A stretch of 64,000 nt of DNA. Origin: Paraburkholderia sp. SOS3. Its GTDB lineage: Bacteria > Pseudomonadota > Gammaproteobacteria > Burkholderiales > Burkholderiaceae. Under the pieces are notes generated by a model, which was given only the letters and a program-made list of their open reading frames with translations, did not search any database and was not told the DNA's origin. Shown here one piece after another: positions 18,112 through 27,034 of the stretch (the first letter of the stretch is position 1; each line of letters begins with the position of its first letter). Position numbers and translations under genes: made by a program. The stretch is from contig NZ_CP018811.1 in assembly GCF_001922345.1 (NCBI RefSeq), positions 248,001-312,000 of the forward strand, given 5' to 3'.

Positions 18112-18462
18112 TACAGCGTCCGCGCGGCATCGGCGTTTCGCGATCGCGTCGGCCTTGCTGCAACCGCTGCCTGTCGGTCCATGCCAGCGCCGATGCTGGC
18201 GCGAACGACATCGGGCGAGTCGCGTCACGGCTCGCCCGATTTGCAACTGGCGCCCGCTCCTGGCTCCACTTCGCTTGCCGCCAACTCCACGCCCAGGCGC
18301 CCGCGAGCCTGTCTTCAGCCCCTCGAGCACAAACGAAGCCGCGCAGCCCCACTGTTGCTGATCGCGCACACATGCGCTGCCACCGGTCAGTCCGCCGACC
18401 GTGCCACGCTACAATGTGCCGTTTAAACCGCGTGCACGCCACGTGCTACCCAGCCCCTGTTC
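18112..18462. other. htpX-rsmB intergenic region
   Basis: Contains two consecutive hairpins: GCCAGC/GCTGGC (18183-18200) and the 10-bp perfect stem ATCGGGCGAG/CTCGCCCGAT (18210-18240). The second ends in TTTG, so it may be a weak terminator of htpX. No credible ORF. Confidence 0.5.
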
Positions 18463-19890
18463 ATGATCCGAAAGCCGTCCCCGCGCGCCGCTCAACCTGT
18501 AGCGCGCGCTCATGAGCCGCGCCTTTCCACGCTGCCGCTTGCCCCCGAGTCGCTCGGTTTCGCGCTCGACTGTGCTGCGCAGGCGGTCGGCGCAGTGCGT
18601 CTTGGCGCCGCGTTGCCCGCGGCGCTCGGCACGGTCTTCGCCTCCTTGCCCGAAGCGAGCGCTGCGGCATCGCACGGCGCGGTTCAGGACATCGCGTATC
18701 GAACGATGCGGCGTCTGGGGCTCGCCGAGTGGCTCGTCGCGAAGCTGGTGCGCAAGCCGCCACCCCCGCATGTCGCGCATCTGCTCGCATGCGCATTCGC
18801 GCTGCTGGTCGACGACGAAGAGTCGGCGGCCTATACGCCTTTCACTGTCGTCGACCAGGCCGTCGGCGCGATCGGTGCGCGTCGCGAGTTCGAATTTGCG
18901 AAGGGCCTCACCAACGCCGTATTGCGCACGTTCCTGCGTGAACGCGGCGCGCTGCTGGCCGAGTCGAAGCGCGACGAAGTCGCACGCTGGAACTACCCGA
19001 CATGGTGGATCGATGCCGTGCGAAGAGCGTGGCCCGACACATGGCAAGCCATCCTCGATGCGGGCAACACGCAAGGCCCGCTGACGTTGCGCGTGAATGC
19101 GCGCCGCTCGAACGTCGGCGCCTACGTGCAAACGTTACACGAGCGCCAGATCGCCGCGACGCAGATCGGCCCGCAAGCGGTGCGGCTCGATACGCCGATG
19201 CACGTCGACCGCATCCCCGGCTTTCGCGATGGCATCGTCTCGGTGCAGGACGCCGGTGCGCAACTTGCCGCGCAATCGCTTGGCGTCGAGAACGGCATGC
19301 GCGTGCTCGACGCATGTGCGGCGCCCGGCGGTAAAACCGGCCACCTGCTCGAGCTTGCCGATATCGACCTCGTCGCGCTCGAAAGCGACCGTTTCCGCGC
19401 GCAACGCATCGGCGAAAACCTGCAGCGCCTGGGGCTCAGCGCGGACATCCGCATCGGCGATGCAGGCAACCCATCCGCGTGGCACGACGCGGTCGAGCCG
19501 CTGTTCGACCGGATCCTGGCCGATGTGCCGTGCTCCGCATCGGGCATCGTGCGCCGCCATCCCGACATCCGCTGGCTGCGCCGCGCGGCCGACATCGCCG
19601 CACTCGTCGCCGAGCAACGGCGCATTCTCGCCGCGCTGTGGCCGCTCGTGAAACCTGGCGGCGAGTTGCTGTATGTCACATGCTCGATCCTGCCCGATGA
19701 GGGCGAGTTGCAGGCACTGTGGTTTGAAAACAACCATCAGGATGCGGTACGATTGGACGCGCCGGGGCAACTGCTGCCCGCAGTCGCTCGCGCGCCCGCC
19801 GACACGTCGGCCGGTTCTCGCGCCGGAGGGACCACCGGCGCGAACCCAGACCACGACGGATTTTTCTACGCGCGCTTCCAGAAACGGTGA
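18463..19890 (+). CDS. rsmB: 16S rRNA m5C967 methyltransferase RsmB
   Basis: A 475-aa enzyme that methylates C967 of 16S rRNA using SAM. The N-terminal NusB-like RNA-binding domain covers about residues 20-170 and the Rossmann methyltransferase domain the rest. The SAM site is ACAAPGGKTGHLLEL. The two catalytic cysteines are in DVPCSASGIVRRHPD and YVTCSILPDEGE. The ribosome site is weak, but the start agrees with the family. It overlaps the following DUF4390 gene by 4 nt, so rsmB, the DUF4390 gene and ntrYX form one transcription unit. Confidence 0.95.
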   Translation: MIRKPSPRAAQPVARAHEPRLSTLPLAPESLGFALDCAAQAVGAVRLGAALPAALGTVFASLPEASAAASHGAVQDIAYRTMRRLGLAEWLVAKLVRKPPPPHVAHLLACAFALLVDDEESAAYTPFTVVDQAVGAIGARREFEFAKGLTNAVLRTFLRERGALLAESKRDEVARWNYPTWWIDAVRRAWPDTWQAILDAGNTQGPLTLRVNARRSNVGAYVQTLHERQIAATQIGPQAVRLDTPMHVDRIPGFRDGIVSVQDAGAQLAAQSLGVENGMRVLDACAAPGGKTGHLLELADIDLVALESDRFRAQRIGENLQRLGLSADIRIGDAGNPSAWHDAVEPLFDRILADVPCSASGIVRRHPDIRWLRRAADIAALVAEQRRILAALWPLVKPGGELLYVTCSILPDEGELQALWFENNHQDAVRLDAPGQLLPAVARAPADTSAGSRAGGTTGANPDHDGFFYARFQKR

Positions 19891-20477
19891 TCATCAAACG
19901 CCTATTTCCGCTACGGCTCGCGGTCGCGCTCTGGGTGGCGTTGGCCCTTTGCCTGACCGCAGCCGGGCCGGCACGCGCCGATTCGATCGCGGTGCAGCGC
20001 GCGTCCCTGCAGTCGGACAGCAATGGATGGAGCCTCGATGCGCGGTTCGAATTCGAGCTGAACAGCAACCTGGAGGACGCGGTCAATAAAGGCATTCCGC
20101 TCTACTTCACGACCGACTTCGAGTTGAGCCGTCCGCGCTGGTACTGGTTCGACGAGCAGCCGGTCAGCGTGTCGCAGAGCATCCGCCTGTCGTTCCAGCC
20201 GCTCACGCGCGAATACCGCGTGTCGACAGGCGGCCTGCAGCTCGGTTTCAGTTCGCTGAACGAGGCGCTGTCGGTGATCAAGCATGTGACGTCATGGCAT
20301 GTGATCGATCGCAGTCAGGTTCATACCGGGGAGACGTACACCGCATCGGTGCGCATGCAGCTCGATATCGCACTGATGCCCAAGCCATTCCAGATCGATG
20401 CGGTCAATAACCGCGACTGGAATCTTGCTTCCGACTGGAAGCGTTTTACCTTCACGGTGAGCGATCGTGCTAAATAA
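19887..20477 (+). CDS. DUF4390 protein, exported
   Basis: A 196-aa protein starting with GTG inside the rsmB stop (GTGA overlap). A signal peptide ends near AGPARA (residues 1-31). The mature part is a predicted beta-rich domain typical of DUF4390, with a repeated RWYWFDEQPVS-type segment. Function unknown. In Burkholderiales it sits between rsmB and the NtrY-like kinase, and its stop overlaps the kinase start by 11 nt, so it may be a periplasmic partner or modulator of that kinase. That link is inferred from synteny only. Confidence 0.85.
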   Translation: MIIKRLFPLRLAVALWVALALCLTAAGPARADSIAVQRASLQSDSNGWSLDARFEFELNSNLEDAVNKGIPLYFTTDFELSRPRWYWFDEQPVSVSQSIRLSFQPLTREYRVSTGGLQLGFSSLNEALSVIKHVTSWHVIDRSQVHTGETYTASVRMQLDIALMPKPFQIDAVNNRDWNLASDWKRFTFTVSDRAK

Positions 20478-22911
20478 AGTGCGCCGCGCCACCAGTGTCA
20501 GCAGCATCGTCGTTCGTTTGCTGGTGTCGACGGTGGCGGTCACGGCCGTCCTGCTGCTCGTGCTGCTTGCGGCCGCGAGCGCGAATACCGAATTCTTCGA
20601 CCGCTATTACCAGTGGCTCTACACGGCCAATATCGCGGTCGCGTTGATCTTCATGGGCATCGTGGCGGTGCTCGTCGTCGTGATCGTCACGCGCTTGCGC
20701 AAGGGCAAGTTCGGCACGCGGCTGCTCGCGAAGCTCGCGTTCTTCTTTGCGCTCGTCGGCGTGGTGCCGGGCGGCATCATTTACATCGTGTCGTACCAGT
20801 TCGTGTCGCGCAGCATCGAATCGTGGTTCGACGTGAACGTGGAAACCGCGCTGACGTCGGGCCTGAGCCTCGGCCGCGGCATGCTCGATGCGTCGCTGTC
20901 CGATTTGCAGACGAAGGGGCGGCTCATGGCCGAGCAGCTCGCGAATGCGGACTCTGCCGGTACGACGCTCACGCTGTTGCGTCTGCGCGATCAGTTCGGC
21001 GTGCAGGACGCGACGATCGTCGAGCCCGTGCGCAGCATGTCCGGTGCATCGCCGGAGATGCACGTGGTGGCGCAGGCCACCGGCAATTACGCGTCGCTCG
21101 TGCCGACCGACCTGCCCACGCCGCTCATGATCGAACAGGCGCGCGGCCGCGGCTTTGCGGCGATTGAAGGCGAAGTGGACGGCGACCCGCGCGCGCAGGG
21201 CAGCAAGGGCGTGCTGCGCCTGCGCATCGTGCAGCGCATTCCCGACGCCAACGCGACGCAGCTGCAACCGACCGACCGCTTCCTGCAGCTCACCCAACCG
21301 GTGTCGGCGTCGCTCGCGCGCAATGCCGACGCGGTGCAGCGCGCGTATCGCGAATATCAGGAAAAGTCGCTCGGGCGGACCGGCTTGCGCAAGATGTACA
21401 TCGGCACGCTGACGCTCGCGCTGTTCCTCGCCACGTTTATCGCGATGATGCTCGCGCTCGCGCTCGGCAACCAGCTCGCGCGCCCGCTGTTCCTGCTTGC
21501 GCAGGGCACGAAGGAAGTGACCGAAGGCGACTACACGCCGAAGCGCGAAATCAAGTCGCGCGACGAACTGGGCTTTCTCACGCAGTCGTTCAATGCGATG
21601 ACGCGGCAGCTTTCGGAAGCGCGCGCGGCCGTCGAAAACAACCGCATTGCGCTCGAGCATTCGAAGACCTATCTCGAGAGCATTCTCGCGAACCTGACTG
21701 CGGGCGTGTTCGTGTTCGACCGGCAGTTCAGGCTCACCACCGCGAACCGCGGCGCCGAGCGCATCTTCCGTCAGCCGTTCGCGACGGTGCTCGGTTCGCC
21801 GCTCGATCGGATCGCCGTCTTGAGCGAATTCGGCGCGATGATCCGCAAGGCGTTTGCGGACCGCGAGGCCGCAAGCAGCGACAACGAGCATGACGACGGC
21901 CACTGGCAGCAGCAGTTCTCGATGCAGGTGCCCGGCGAATCGGACCCGCTGACGCTGCTCGTGCGAGGCGCGCGGCTTCTGTCCGCGAGCACGTCATCGT
22001 CCGACGAGGCGGACGACCGGCAGACGGCCGGCTATGTCGTCGTGTTCGACGATATCTCCGATGTGATCTCCGCGCAGCGTTCGATCGCATGGGGCGAAGT
22101 CGCACGGCGCCTCGCGCACGAGATCAAGAATCCGCTCACGCCCATCCAGCTTTCCGCCGAGCGCTTGCAGATGAAACTCGCCGACAAGCTCACGCCGCAC
22201 GATGCCGATGTGCTGAAACGCGGCGCGACGACCATCGTCAATCAGGTCGCGGCGATGAAGCAGATGGTCGACAATTTCCGCGACTACGCGCGCACGCCGC
22301 CCGCGGTGCTCGCCAATTTGCAGCTTAATGAACTCGTAAGCGAAGTGCTGACGCTGTACGGCATCGAGGAAGGCAAGAGTGCGATCGCCGTCGAGATGGG
22401 CGAATTGCCCGTGATCCGCGGCGATGCGACGCAACTTCGCCAGGTGATCCACAACCTGCTGCAGAATGCGCAGGATGCGGTATCGGAAGCACCGCATCCG
22501 CGCGTGGTGCTCGAGACGCGGACAGTAGAATATGGCGATCCCGATGCGGAAGGTAAAACACGCATCGCCGTGCGCCTCACTGTATCGGACAATGGACCCG
22601 GCTTTCCCGCGCGCATCCTCACGCGTGCGTTCGAACCTTATGTGACGACCAAAGCCAAAGGAACAGGGCTTGGCCTGGCGATGGTCAAGAAGATCGTCGA
22701 CGAACACGGCGCGCGTATCGACATTCGCAACCGCCTCAAAGCGGGCGATGTGATCGAAGGCGCGCAGATCTCGATTCTCTTCCTTCAACTCGCAGACAAT
22801 GCGGCGCCCGGCAACGGAACCCATGCGGGACCCGCAGCCGGATCGCAGACGGCGCGCCACAGCGCGTCGCAGGGAACGACAAAAGCAACAGTGCAGACAA
22901 GGGCAGCGTAA
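20467..22911 (+). CDS. ntrY: NtrY-like membrane sensor histidine kinase
   Basis: An 814-aa kinase. Two N-terminal transmembrane helices and a third hydrophobic stretch precede a periplasmic sensor region (about residues 115-305). A further helix (YIGTLTLALFLATFIAMML) leads into a HAMP domain, a PAS domain (about 400-510), the HisKA box with RRLAHEIKNPLTPIQLSAER, and the HATPase domain (DNGPGFP, GTGLGLAMVKKI). The start is GTG, inside the DUF4390 reading frame. It phosphorylates the response regulator encoded immediately downstream. NtrY homologues respond to nitrogen or redox state; the signal here is unknown. Confidence 0.93.
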   Translation: MLNKVRRATSVSSIVVRLLVSTVAVTAVLLLVLLAAASANTEFFDRYYQWLYTANIAVALIFMGIVAVLVVVIVTRLRKGKFGTRLLAKLAFFFALVGVVPGGIIYIVSYQFVSRSIESWFDVNVETALTSGLSLGRGMLDASLSDLQTKGRLMAEQLANADSAGTTLTLLRLRDQFGVQDATIVEPVRSMSGASPEMHVVAQATGNYASLVPTDLPTPLMIEQARGRGFAAIEGEVDGDPRAQGSKGVLRLRIVQRIPDANATQLQPTDRFLQLTQPVSASLARNADAVQRAYREYQEKSLGRTGLRKMYIGTLTLALFLATFIAMMLALALGNQLARPLFLLAQGTKEVTEGDYTPKREIKSRDELGFLTQSFNAMTRQLSEARAAVENNRIALEHSKTYLESILANLTAGVFVFDRQFRLTTANRGAERIFRQPFATVLGSPLDRIAVLSEFGAMIRKAFADREAASSDNEHDDGHWQQQFSMQVPGESDPLTLLVRGARLLSASTSSSDEADDRQTAGYVVVFDDISDVISAQRSIAWGEVARRLAHEIKNPLTPIQLSAERLQMKLADKLTPHDADVLKRGATTIVNQVAAMKQMVDNFRDYARTPPAVLANLQLNELVSEVLTLYGIEEGKSAIAVEMGELPVIRGDATQLRQVIHNLLQNAQDAVSEAPHPRVVLETRTVEYGDPDAEGKTRIAVRLTVSDNGPGFPARILTRAFEPYVTTKAKGTGLGLAMVKKIVDEHGARIDIRNRLKAGDVIEGAQISILFLQLADNAAPGNGTHAGPAAGSQTARHSASQGTTKATVQTRAA

Positions 22912-23604
22912 ATGGCAACCATCCTGGTGGTAGATGATGAAATGGGCATCCGGGAATTGCTCTCGGAGATCCTCAGCGACGAAGGGCATGTTGTCGAAAC
23001 CGCGGAGAACGCGCAGGACGCGCGCGAATCCCGCTTACGCCAGGCGCCTGACCTGGTACTGCTCGACATCTGGATGCCCGATACCGACGGCGTCACCTTG
23101 CTGAAAGAGTGGGCCGCGCAAGGGCAACTGACGATGCCCGTCATCATGATGTCGGGCCACGCGACGATCGACACCGCGGTCGAAGCGACGAAGATCGGCG
23201 CGCTGAACTTTCTCGAAAAGCCGATTGCGCTGCAGAAGCTGCTCAAGGCCGTCGAACAGGGGCTTGCGCGCGGCAGCGCGGCGCCGGCGCCAGGCGGTGC
23301 CGCAGCGAAGCCCGCATTGCCCGCGAATACATCGGCGGTGGCGTCGGCTGCAGCATTGCCGATGCTCGCGGCCGATAACGCGGGCGTCGGCGCATTGTCT
23401 GCGCAGCAGACCACGTCGATCTCGTTCGACATTCCGCTGCGCGATGCACGCGATGCGTTCGAGCGTGCGTACTTCGAGTACCACCTCGCGCGCGAGAACG
23501 GCAGCATGACGCGCGTCGCCGAAAAGACCGGGCTCGAGCGCACCCACCTCTACCGCAAGCTCAAGCAGCTCGGTGTCGATCTCGGCAAGAACAAGAGCGA
23601 ATGA
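22912..23604 (+). CDS. NtrX-like response regulator lacking the AAA+ domain
   Basis: A 230-aa response regulator that begins directly after the kinase stop codon. The receiver domain (1-120) has the DDE acidic pair, the phosphoacceptor Asp in LVLLDIWMPDTDG and Lys in FLEKPI. After an Ala/Pro-rich linker (about 122-165), the C-terminal end is a Fis-type helix-turn-helix (GSMTRVAEKTGLERTHLYRK). The sigma-54-interacting AAA+ module of canonical NtrX/NtrC is missing, so it is expected to act on sigma-70 promoters or as a DNA-binding repressor. It forms a two-component pair with the NtrY-like kinase. Confidence 0.9.
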   Translation: MATILVVDDEMGIRELLSEILSDEGHVVETAENAQDARESRLRQAPDLVLLDIWMPDTDGVTLLKEWAAQGQLTMPVIMMSGHATIDTAVEATKIGALNFLEKPIALQKLLKAVEQGLARGSAAPAPGGAAAKPALPANTSAVASAAALPMLAADNAGVGALSAQQTTSISFDIPLRDARDAFERAYFEYHLARENGSMTRVAEKTGLERTHLYRKLKQLGVDLGKNKSE

Positions 23605-23625
23605 CGGCAAATTCAGGGAGGGGGC

Positions 23626-23654
23626 TTGAGGCGTACGGCATGCTTTGTTATACT
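23626..23654 (+). promoter_or_regulatory. tRNA-Phe promoter
   Basis: -35 TTGAGG (23626-23631) and -10 TATACT (23649-23654) are separated by 17 bp, with the tRNA 5' end 15 nt downstream. Both hexamers and the spacing are close to the sigma-70 consensus. Confidence 0.8.
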
Positions 23655-23668
23655 CTCGCTTCTTCGTT

Positions 23669-23744
23669 GGCCCGGTAGCTCAGTTGGTAGAGCAGCGGAT
23701 TGAAAATCCGCGTGTCGGTGGTTCGATTCCGCCCCAGGCCACCA
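23669..23744 (+). tRNA. tRNA-Phe (anticodon GAA)
   Basis: A 76-nt cloverleaf with the anticodon stem GCGGA/TCCGC and loop TTGAAAA (anticodon GAA); the T arm is GGTGG TTCGATT CCGCC and CCA is encoded. The acceptor stem GGCCCGG/CCAGGCC has one C-A mismatch at positions 5 and 68; the other six pairs are Watson-Crick. Confidence 0.95.
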
Positions 23745-23751
23745 GAATTCG

Positions 23752-23787
23752 GCCCCAGGACATCGCAAGATTCCTGGGGCTTGTTTT
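23752..23787 (+). terminator. intrinsic terminator of tRNA-Phe
   Basis: GCCCCAGGA and TCCTGGGGC form a perfect 9-bp stem with an 11-nt loop, followed by TTGTTTT. It lies 8 nt past the tRNA CCA end. Confidence 0.88.
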
Positions 23788-24098
23788 ATGTGCCGCTCCT
23801 TGCGGCGTCGCCTGACTTCACGTACGCCATGGCCACGCCCGTCGCCGGGCCGCTCGGGCACCGTCGGCAGTGCACGGTGCTGCATGATAAAATTTCAAAT
23901 ATTCAAGGACTTGCACTGTCCGGTCGCAAGTCCTTTTTTGTTTTGATGCCGGGTTCAGTGCAGCGATCGTCGGCCGATCGTTGCCATCGGGCAGGCCTGC
24001 TTCACGCAGCGGGCACTTGCCTATACTGCTTGAGCCGGCGTCCCCGCCGGTACGAGTCAGGCCGAAGTTGATCATTTGAGCCCTCACGGAGTAACACG
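23788..24098. other. intergenic region upstream of queC
   Basis: Contains a second, separate intrinsic terminator (23905-23938) that does not belong to the tRNA and a possible -10 TATACT (24022-24027) before queC. No preQ1 riboswitch consensus could be matched and no convincing ORF is present. Confidence 0.5.
23905..23938 (+). terminator. orphan intrinsic terminator upstream of queC
   Basis: AAGGACTTGC and GCAAGTCCTT form a perfect 10-bp stem with a 10-nt loop, followed by a further TTTT. No gene immediately upstream needs it, since tRNA-Phe already has its own terminator. An unannotated short transcript ending here is possible. Confidence 0.75.
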
Positions 24099-24830
24099 GT
24101 GACCCGTCGACACGCGAAGCGCAGCGCGCTGGTGCTGTTTTCCGGCGGCCAGGATTCGGCCACGTGCCTTGCCTGGGCGCTCGACCGCTATGAAACGGTC
24201 GAAACGCTCGGCTTCGATTACGGACAGCGTCACCGCGTCGAACTCGAATGCCGCGACGCGTTTCGCACCGCGATTGCCGACGCATTCCCGGAATGGGGCA
24301 CGCGCCTCGGCCGCGATCATCTGGTCGATCTGTCGGTGCTCGGCGCGATCAGCGATACCGCGATGACGCGTGAAATCGAAATCGAAACGGCCGCGAGCGG
24401 ATTGCCGAACACGTTCGTGCCGGGCCGCAATCTGATGTTCATGACGATCGCCGCGGCGATCGCGTATCGGCGCGGTTTGCAGGTGCTCGTGGGCGGCATG
24501 TGCGAGACCGATTTCTCCGGTTACCCCGATTGCCGCGACGATACGATGAAGGCACTGCAGGCTGCGCTGAATCTCGGCATGGACAGCCGCTTCGTCGTCG
24601 AGACGCCGTTGATGTGGCTCGACAAGGCCGATACGTGGCGTCTTGCGCATGAGCTCGGCGGCGACGCGCTCGTCGAACTGATTCGCGTCGAGACGCATAC
24701 GTGTTACGTCGGCGAGCGCGCGGAACTGCACGACTGGGGCTTCGGTTGCGGCGAGTGCCCCGCATGCCGTTTGCGCAAGCGCGGATACGAGGCGTATCTC
24801 GCGGGCGACCAGGTCGGCGAGCCAGTGTGA
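24099..24830 (+). CDS. queC: 7-cyano-7-deazaguanine synthase QueC
   Basis: A 243-aa ATP-dependent enzyme that converts 7-carboxy-7-deazaguanine to preQ0 in queuosine biosynthesis. The PP-loop [14 protein letters not shown] opens the protein at about residues 15-28, and the C-terminal zinc site contains [10 protein letters not shown]. The start is GTG, with a GGAG ribosome site. queE (previous step) and queD (first step) follow on the same strand, so the operon encodes most of the preQ0 branch; a GTP cyclohydrolase is not in the window. Confidence 0.96.
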   Translation: MTRRHAKRSALVLFSGGQDSATCLAWALDRYETVETLGFDYGQRHRVELECRDAFRTAIADAFPEWGTRLGRDHLVDLSVLGAISDTAMTREIEIETAASGLPNTFVPGRNLMFMTIAAAIAYRRGLQVLVGGMCETDFSGYPDCRDDTMKALQAALNLGMDSRFVVETPLMWLDKADTWRLAHELGGDALVELIRVETHTCYVGERAELHDWGFGCGECPACRLRKRGYEAYLAGDQVGEPV

Positions 24831-24879
24831 GCGAGGCGGCGGCGGCAACATTCATTAGAGCGCATCAGGCAGAACCAGC

Positions 24880-25512
24880 ATGACGTACGCGGTCAAGGAA
24901 ATCTTCTACACGTTGCAGGGCGAGGGCGCGAACGCCGGGCGCCCGGCCGTGTTCTGCCGGTTCTCCGGCTGCAATCTGTGGTCGGGCCGCGAAGAAGACC
25001 GCGCCGATGCGGTCTGCCGCTTCTGCGACACCGACTTCGTCGGCACCGATGGCGAAAACGGCGGCAAGTATCGCAGCGCCGGCGAACTCGTCGCGATGAT
25101 CGCGTCGCTGTGGCCGGAAGGCGAAGGCCAGCGCTTCGTCGTCTGCACGGGCGGCGAGCCGATGCTGCAGATCGATCAGCCGTTCGTCGATGCATTGCAT
25201 GCGGCCGGCTTCGAGATCGCGATCGAAACCAACGGCTCGCTGCCGGTGCCCGATACGATCGACTGGATCTGCGTGAGTCCGAAGGCCGATGCGCCGCTCG
25301 TCGTGACGAAGGGCAACGAACTGAAGGTGGTGATCCCGCAGGATAATCAGCGTCTGTCCGACTACGAGAAGCTCGACTTCGATCACTTCCTCGTCCAGCC
25401 GATGGACGGTCCGTCGCGCGATATCAATACGAAGCTCGCCATCGACTGGTGCAAGCGCCATCCGCGCTGGCGTCTGTCGATGCAAACCCATAAGTACCTG
25501 AACATCCCCTGA
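24880..25512 (+). CDS. queE: 7-carboxy-7-deazaguanine synthase QueE (radical SAM)
   Basis: A 210-aa radical-SAM enzyme that contracts 6-carboxytetrahydropterin to 7-carboxy-7-deazaguanine. The iron-sulfur cysteines follow the expanded QueE spacing: Cys in FSGCNLW, then after 14 residues CRFC, rather than the standard CxxxCxxC. N-terminal TLQGEGANAGRPAVFCRF and the GGEP motif (CTGGEPMLQ) are typical. It lies 49 nt after queC and 5 nt before queD. Confidence 0.95.
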   Translation: MTYAVKEIFYTLQGEGANAGRPAVFCRFSGCNLWSGREEDRADAVCRFCDTDFVGTDGENGGKYRSAGELVAMIASLWPEGEGQRFVVCTGGEPMLQIDQPFVDALHAAGFEIAIETNGSLPVPDTIDWICVSPKADAPLVVTKGNELKVVIPQDNQRLSDYEKLDFDHFLVQPMDGPSRDINTKLAIDWCKRHPRWRLSMQTHKYLNIP

Positions 25513-25517
25513 TCGCC

Positions 25518-25964
25518 GTGCTGACCATTACCCGAAAACTCGAATTCGACGCGGGCCACCGCATTCCCGACCATCGCAGCCAGTGCCGCAATCTGCATGG
25601 GCACCGCTATGTGCTCGAGATCACGCTGCAGGGCGATCTGGTCGAAACGGAAGGCGCGCCGGACCGCGGCATGGTGATGGATTTCGCCGACGTGAAGTCG
25701 CTCGCGATGGAGCATCTCGTCGAAAAGTGGGACCACGCGTTCATCGTCTACGAAGGCGACACGCAACTGCGCCGCTTTCTCGATTCGATGCCGGACCACA
25801 AGACGGTCGTGCTCGACCGCATTCCGACCGTCGAAAATCTTGCGGCGGTTGCGTTCGGCATACTCGCGAACGTCTACGATGCGCACTACGGCGTGAACCT
25901 GCGGCTGCAGCGCGTGCGCCTGTACGAAACGCCGAATTGCTGGGCCGATTTCGTACGCGAATAG
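25518..25964 (+). CDS. queD: 6-carboxytetrahydropterin synthase QueD
   Basis: A 148-aa member of the PTPS/QueD family that makes 6-carboxytetrahydropterin from dihydroneopterin triphosphate. Zinc ligands are visible in FDAGHRI and NLHGHRY; the catalytic Cys is in the segment RSQCRNLHGH. The substrate-binding region PTVENLAA (near residue 100) and the C-terminal ETPNCWADF are conserved. The start is GTG, 5 nt after the queE stop, giving tight translational coupling. Confidence 0.94.
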   Translation: MLTITRKLEFDAGHRIPDHRSQCRNLHGHRYVLEITLQGDLVETEGAPDRGMVMDFADVKSLAMEHLVEKWDHAFIVYEGDTQLRRFLDSMPDHKTVVLDRIPTVENLAAVAFGILANVYDAHYGVNLRLQRVRLYETPNCWADFVRE

Positions 25965-26251
25965 CGTGCGCTTCGTAGCCGATACAAGCGTTATTGTCAC
26001 GGTATGATCGTGCCGGCACGTGCTAGCCATGTGCCGGGGACGTACGGCTCACTCTGTGCGCCTCATTAAATGCCATCACGTTGCAGTAGCCACCGGAGCG
26101 AGACCATGCCGGCCGCCACGACGCCTACCATCGCGCTGTCCGCAGAACCCTTCGTCGCGCAGCAGACGCAACGCGACGCACGCCGCTCGCGCCTTCCCGG
26201 CGCCGTTTCCCGGCTATCTTGCGGCGCAACGTGCCGCACGGAGGCGCGCTC
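25965..26251. other. intergenic region between queD and the aldolase
   Basis: A perfect 7-bp inverted repeat CCGGCAC/GTGCCGG (26013-26037) lies shortly after queD; without a T-run it is at best a weak terminator. Short ORFs here lack coding character. Confidence 0.4.
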
Positions 26252-27034
26252 ATGAGCACGTTTACGAATCCGCTCAAATTGCGCCTCAAGGACCCCGATC
26301 CGTTGTACGGACTGTGGCTGTCGCTTGGCAGCGCGAGCGCTGCCGAAGCGCTTGCGCATGCCGGCTTCGACTGGCTGCTGATCGACATGGAGCATTCTCC
26401 GAACGATAGCGTCGACGTCACCGACCAGTTGCGCGCGATCGCCGCTGCCCACCTGCCGAGCGAGCCGGTCGTGCGCGTGCCGGCGGCCGAGCCGTGGCTC
26501 GTCAAGCGCGTGCTCGATGCGGGCGCGCGCACGCTGATGTTCCCGAATATCGAATCCGCCGAAGAAGCCGCGTACGCGGTGCGGCTCACGCAATATCCGA
26601 CGGCCGAATCGCCGGACGGCTTGCGCGGCGTGGCCGGCGCGGTGCGCGCGGCCGCTTATGGCATGCGCCGCGATTATCTGCAGAATGCGAACGCGCAGAT
26701 CGCGACGATCGTTCAGATCGAATCGGCGCGCGCGCTTGCGCAGGTCGAGCAGATCGCAGCGGTGCCGGGCATCGATTGCCTGTTCGTCGGGCCGGCCGAT
26801 CTCGCGGCAAGCCTCGGACACCTTGGCGATTCGAAGCATCCGGAAGTTCAGGAAGCAATGGCACATATCGTGCAAGTTGCGAAGAGTGCCCATATCGCCG
26901 CAGGCATCTTCGCGATGGACGTCGTCAATGCGCGGCAGTCTCGCGAGGCGGGCTTTCGCTTTATCTCGCTCGCCGCGGACGTAATGTGGCTGTTGCGCGT
27001 GACGCGGCAGTCGTTGCAGGAGGTCAGGTCATGA
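26252..27034 (+). CDS. HpcH/HpaI-family class II aldolase
   Basis: A 260-aa metal-dependent pyruvate aldolase of the HpcH/HpaI/citrate lyase beta family. Recognisable segments are FDWLLIDMEHSPND (metal- and general-base region), RVPAAEPWLVKRVLDAGARTLMFPNIES (the metal-binding Glu region) and FVGPADLAASLG (substrate loop). It probably cleaves or forms a 2-keto-3-deoxy acid or 4-hydroxy-2-oxo acid; the exact substrate is not evident. The start at MSTFTNP is fixed by a strong GGAGG ribosome site. It overlaps the Sel1 gene by 4 nt (ATGA). Confidence 0.9.
   Translation: MSTFTNPLKLRLKDPDPLYGLWLSLGSASAAEALAHAGFDWLLIDMEHSPNDSVDVTDQLRAIAAAHLPSEPVVRVPAAEPWLVKRVLDAGARTLMFPNIESAEEAAYAVRLTQYPTAESPDGLRGVAGAVRAAAYGMRRDYLQNANAQIATIVQIESARALAQVEQIAAVPGIDCLFVGPADLAASLGHLGDSKHPEVQEAMAHIVQVAKSAHIAAGIFAMDVVNARQSREAGFRFISLAADVMWLLRVTRQSLQEVRS

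Noticed and set aside
23613..23885. ORF containing PGAESNHRHADF
   Set aside because: This well-known spurious peptide is the reverse complement of tRNA-Phe, not a protein gene.
23788..24098. preQ1 riboswitch upstream of queC
   Set aside because: Neither the preQ1-I nor the preQ1-II consensus can be matched; the visible hairpin is a simple terminator.
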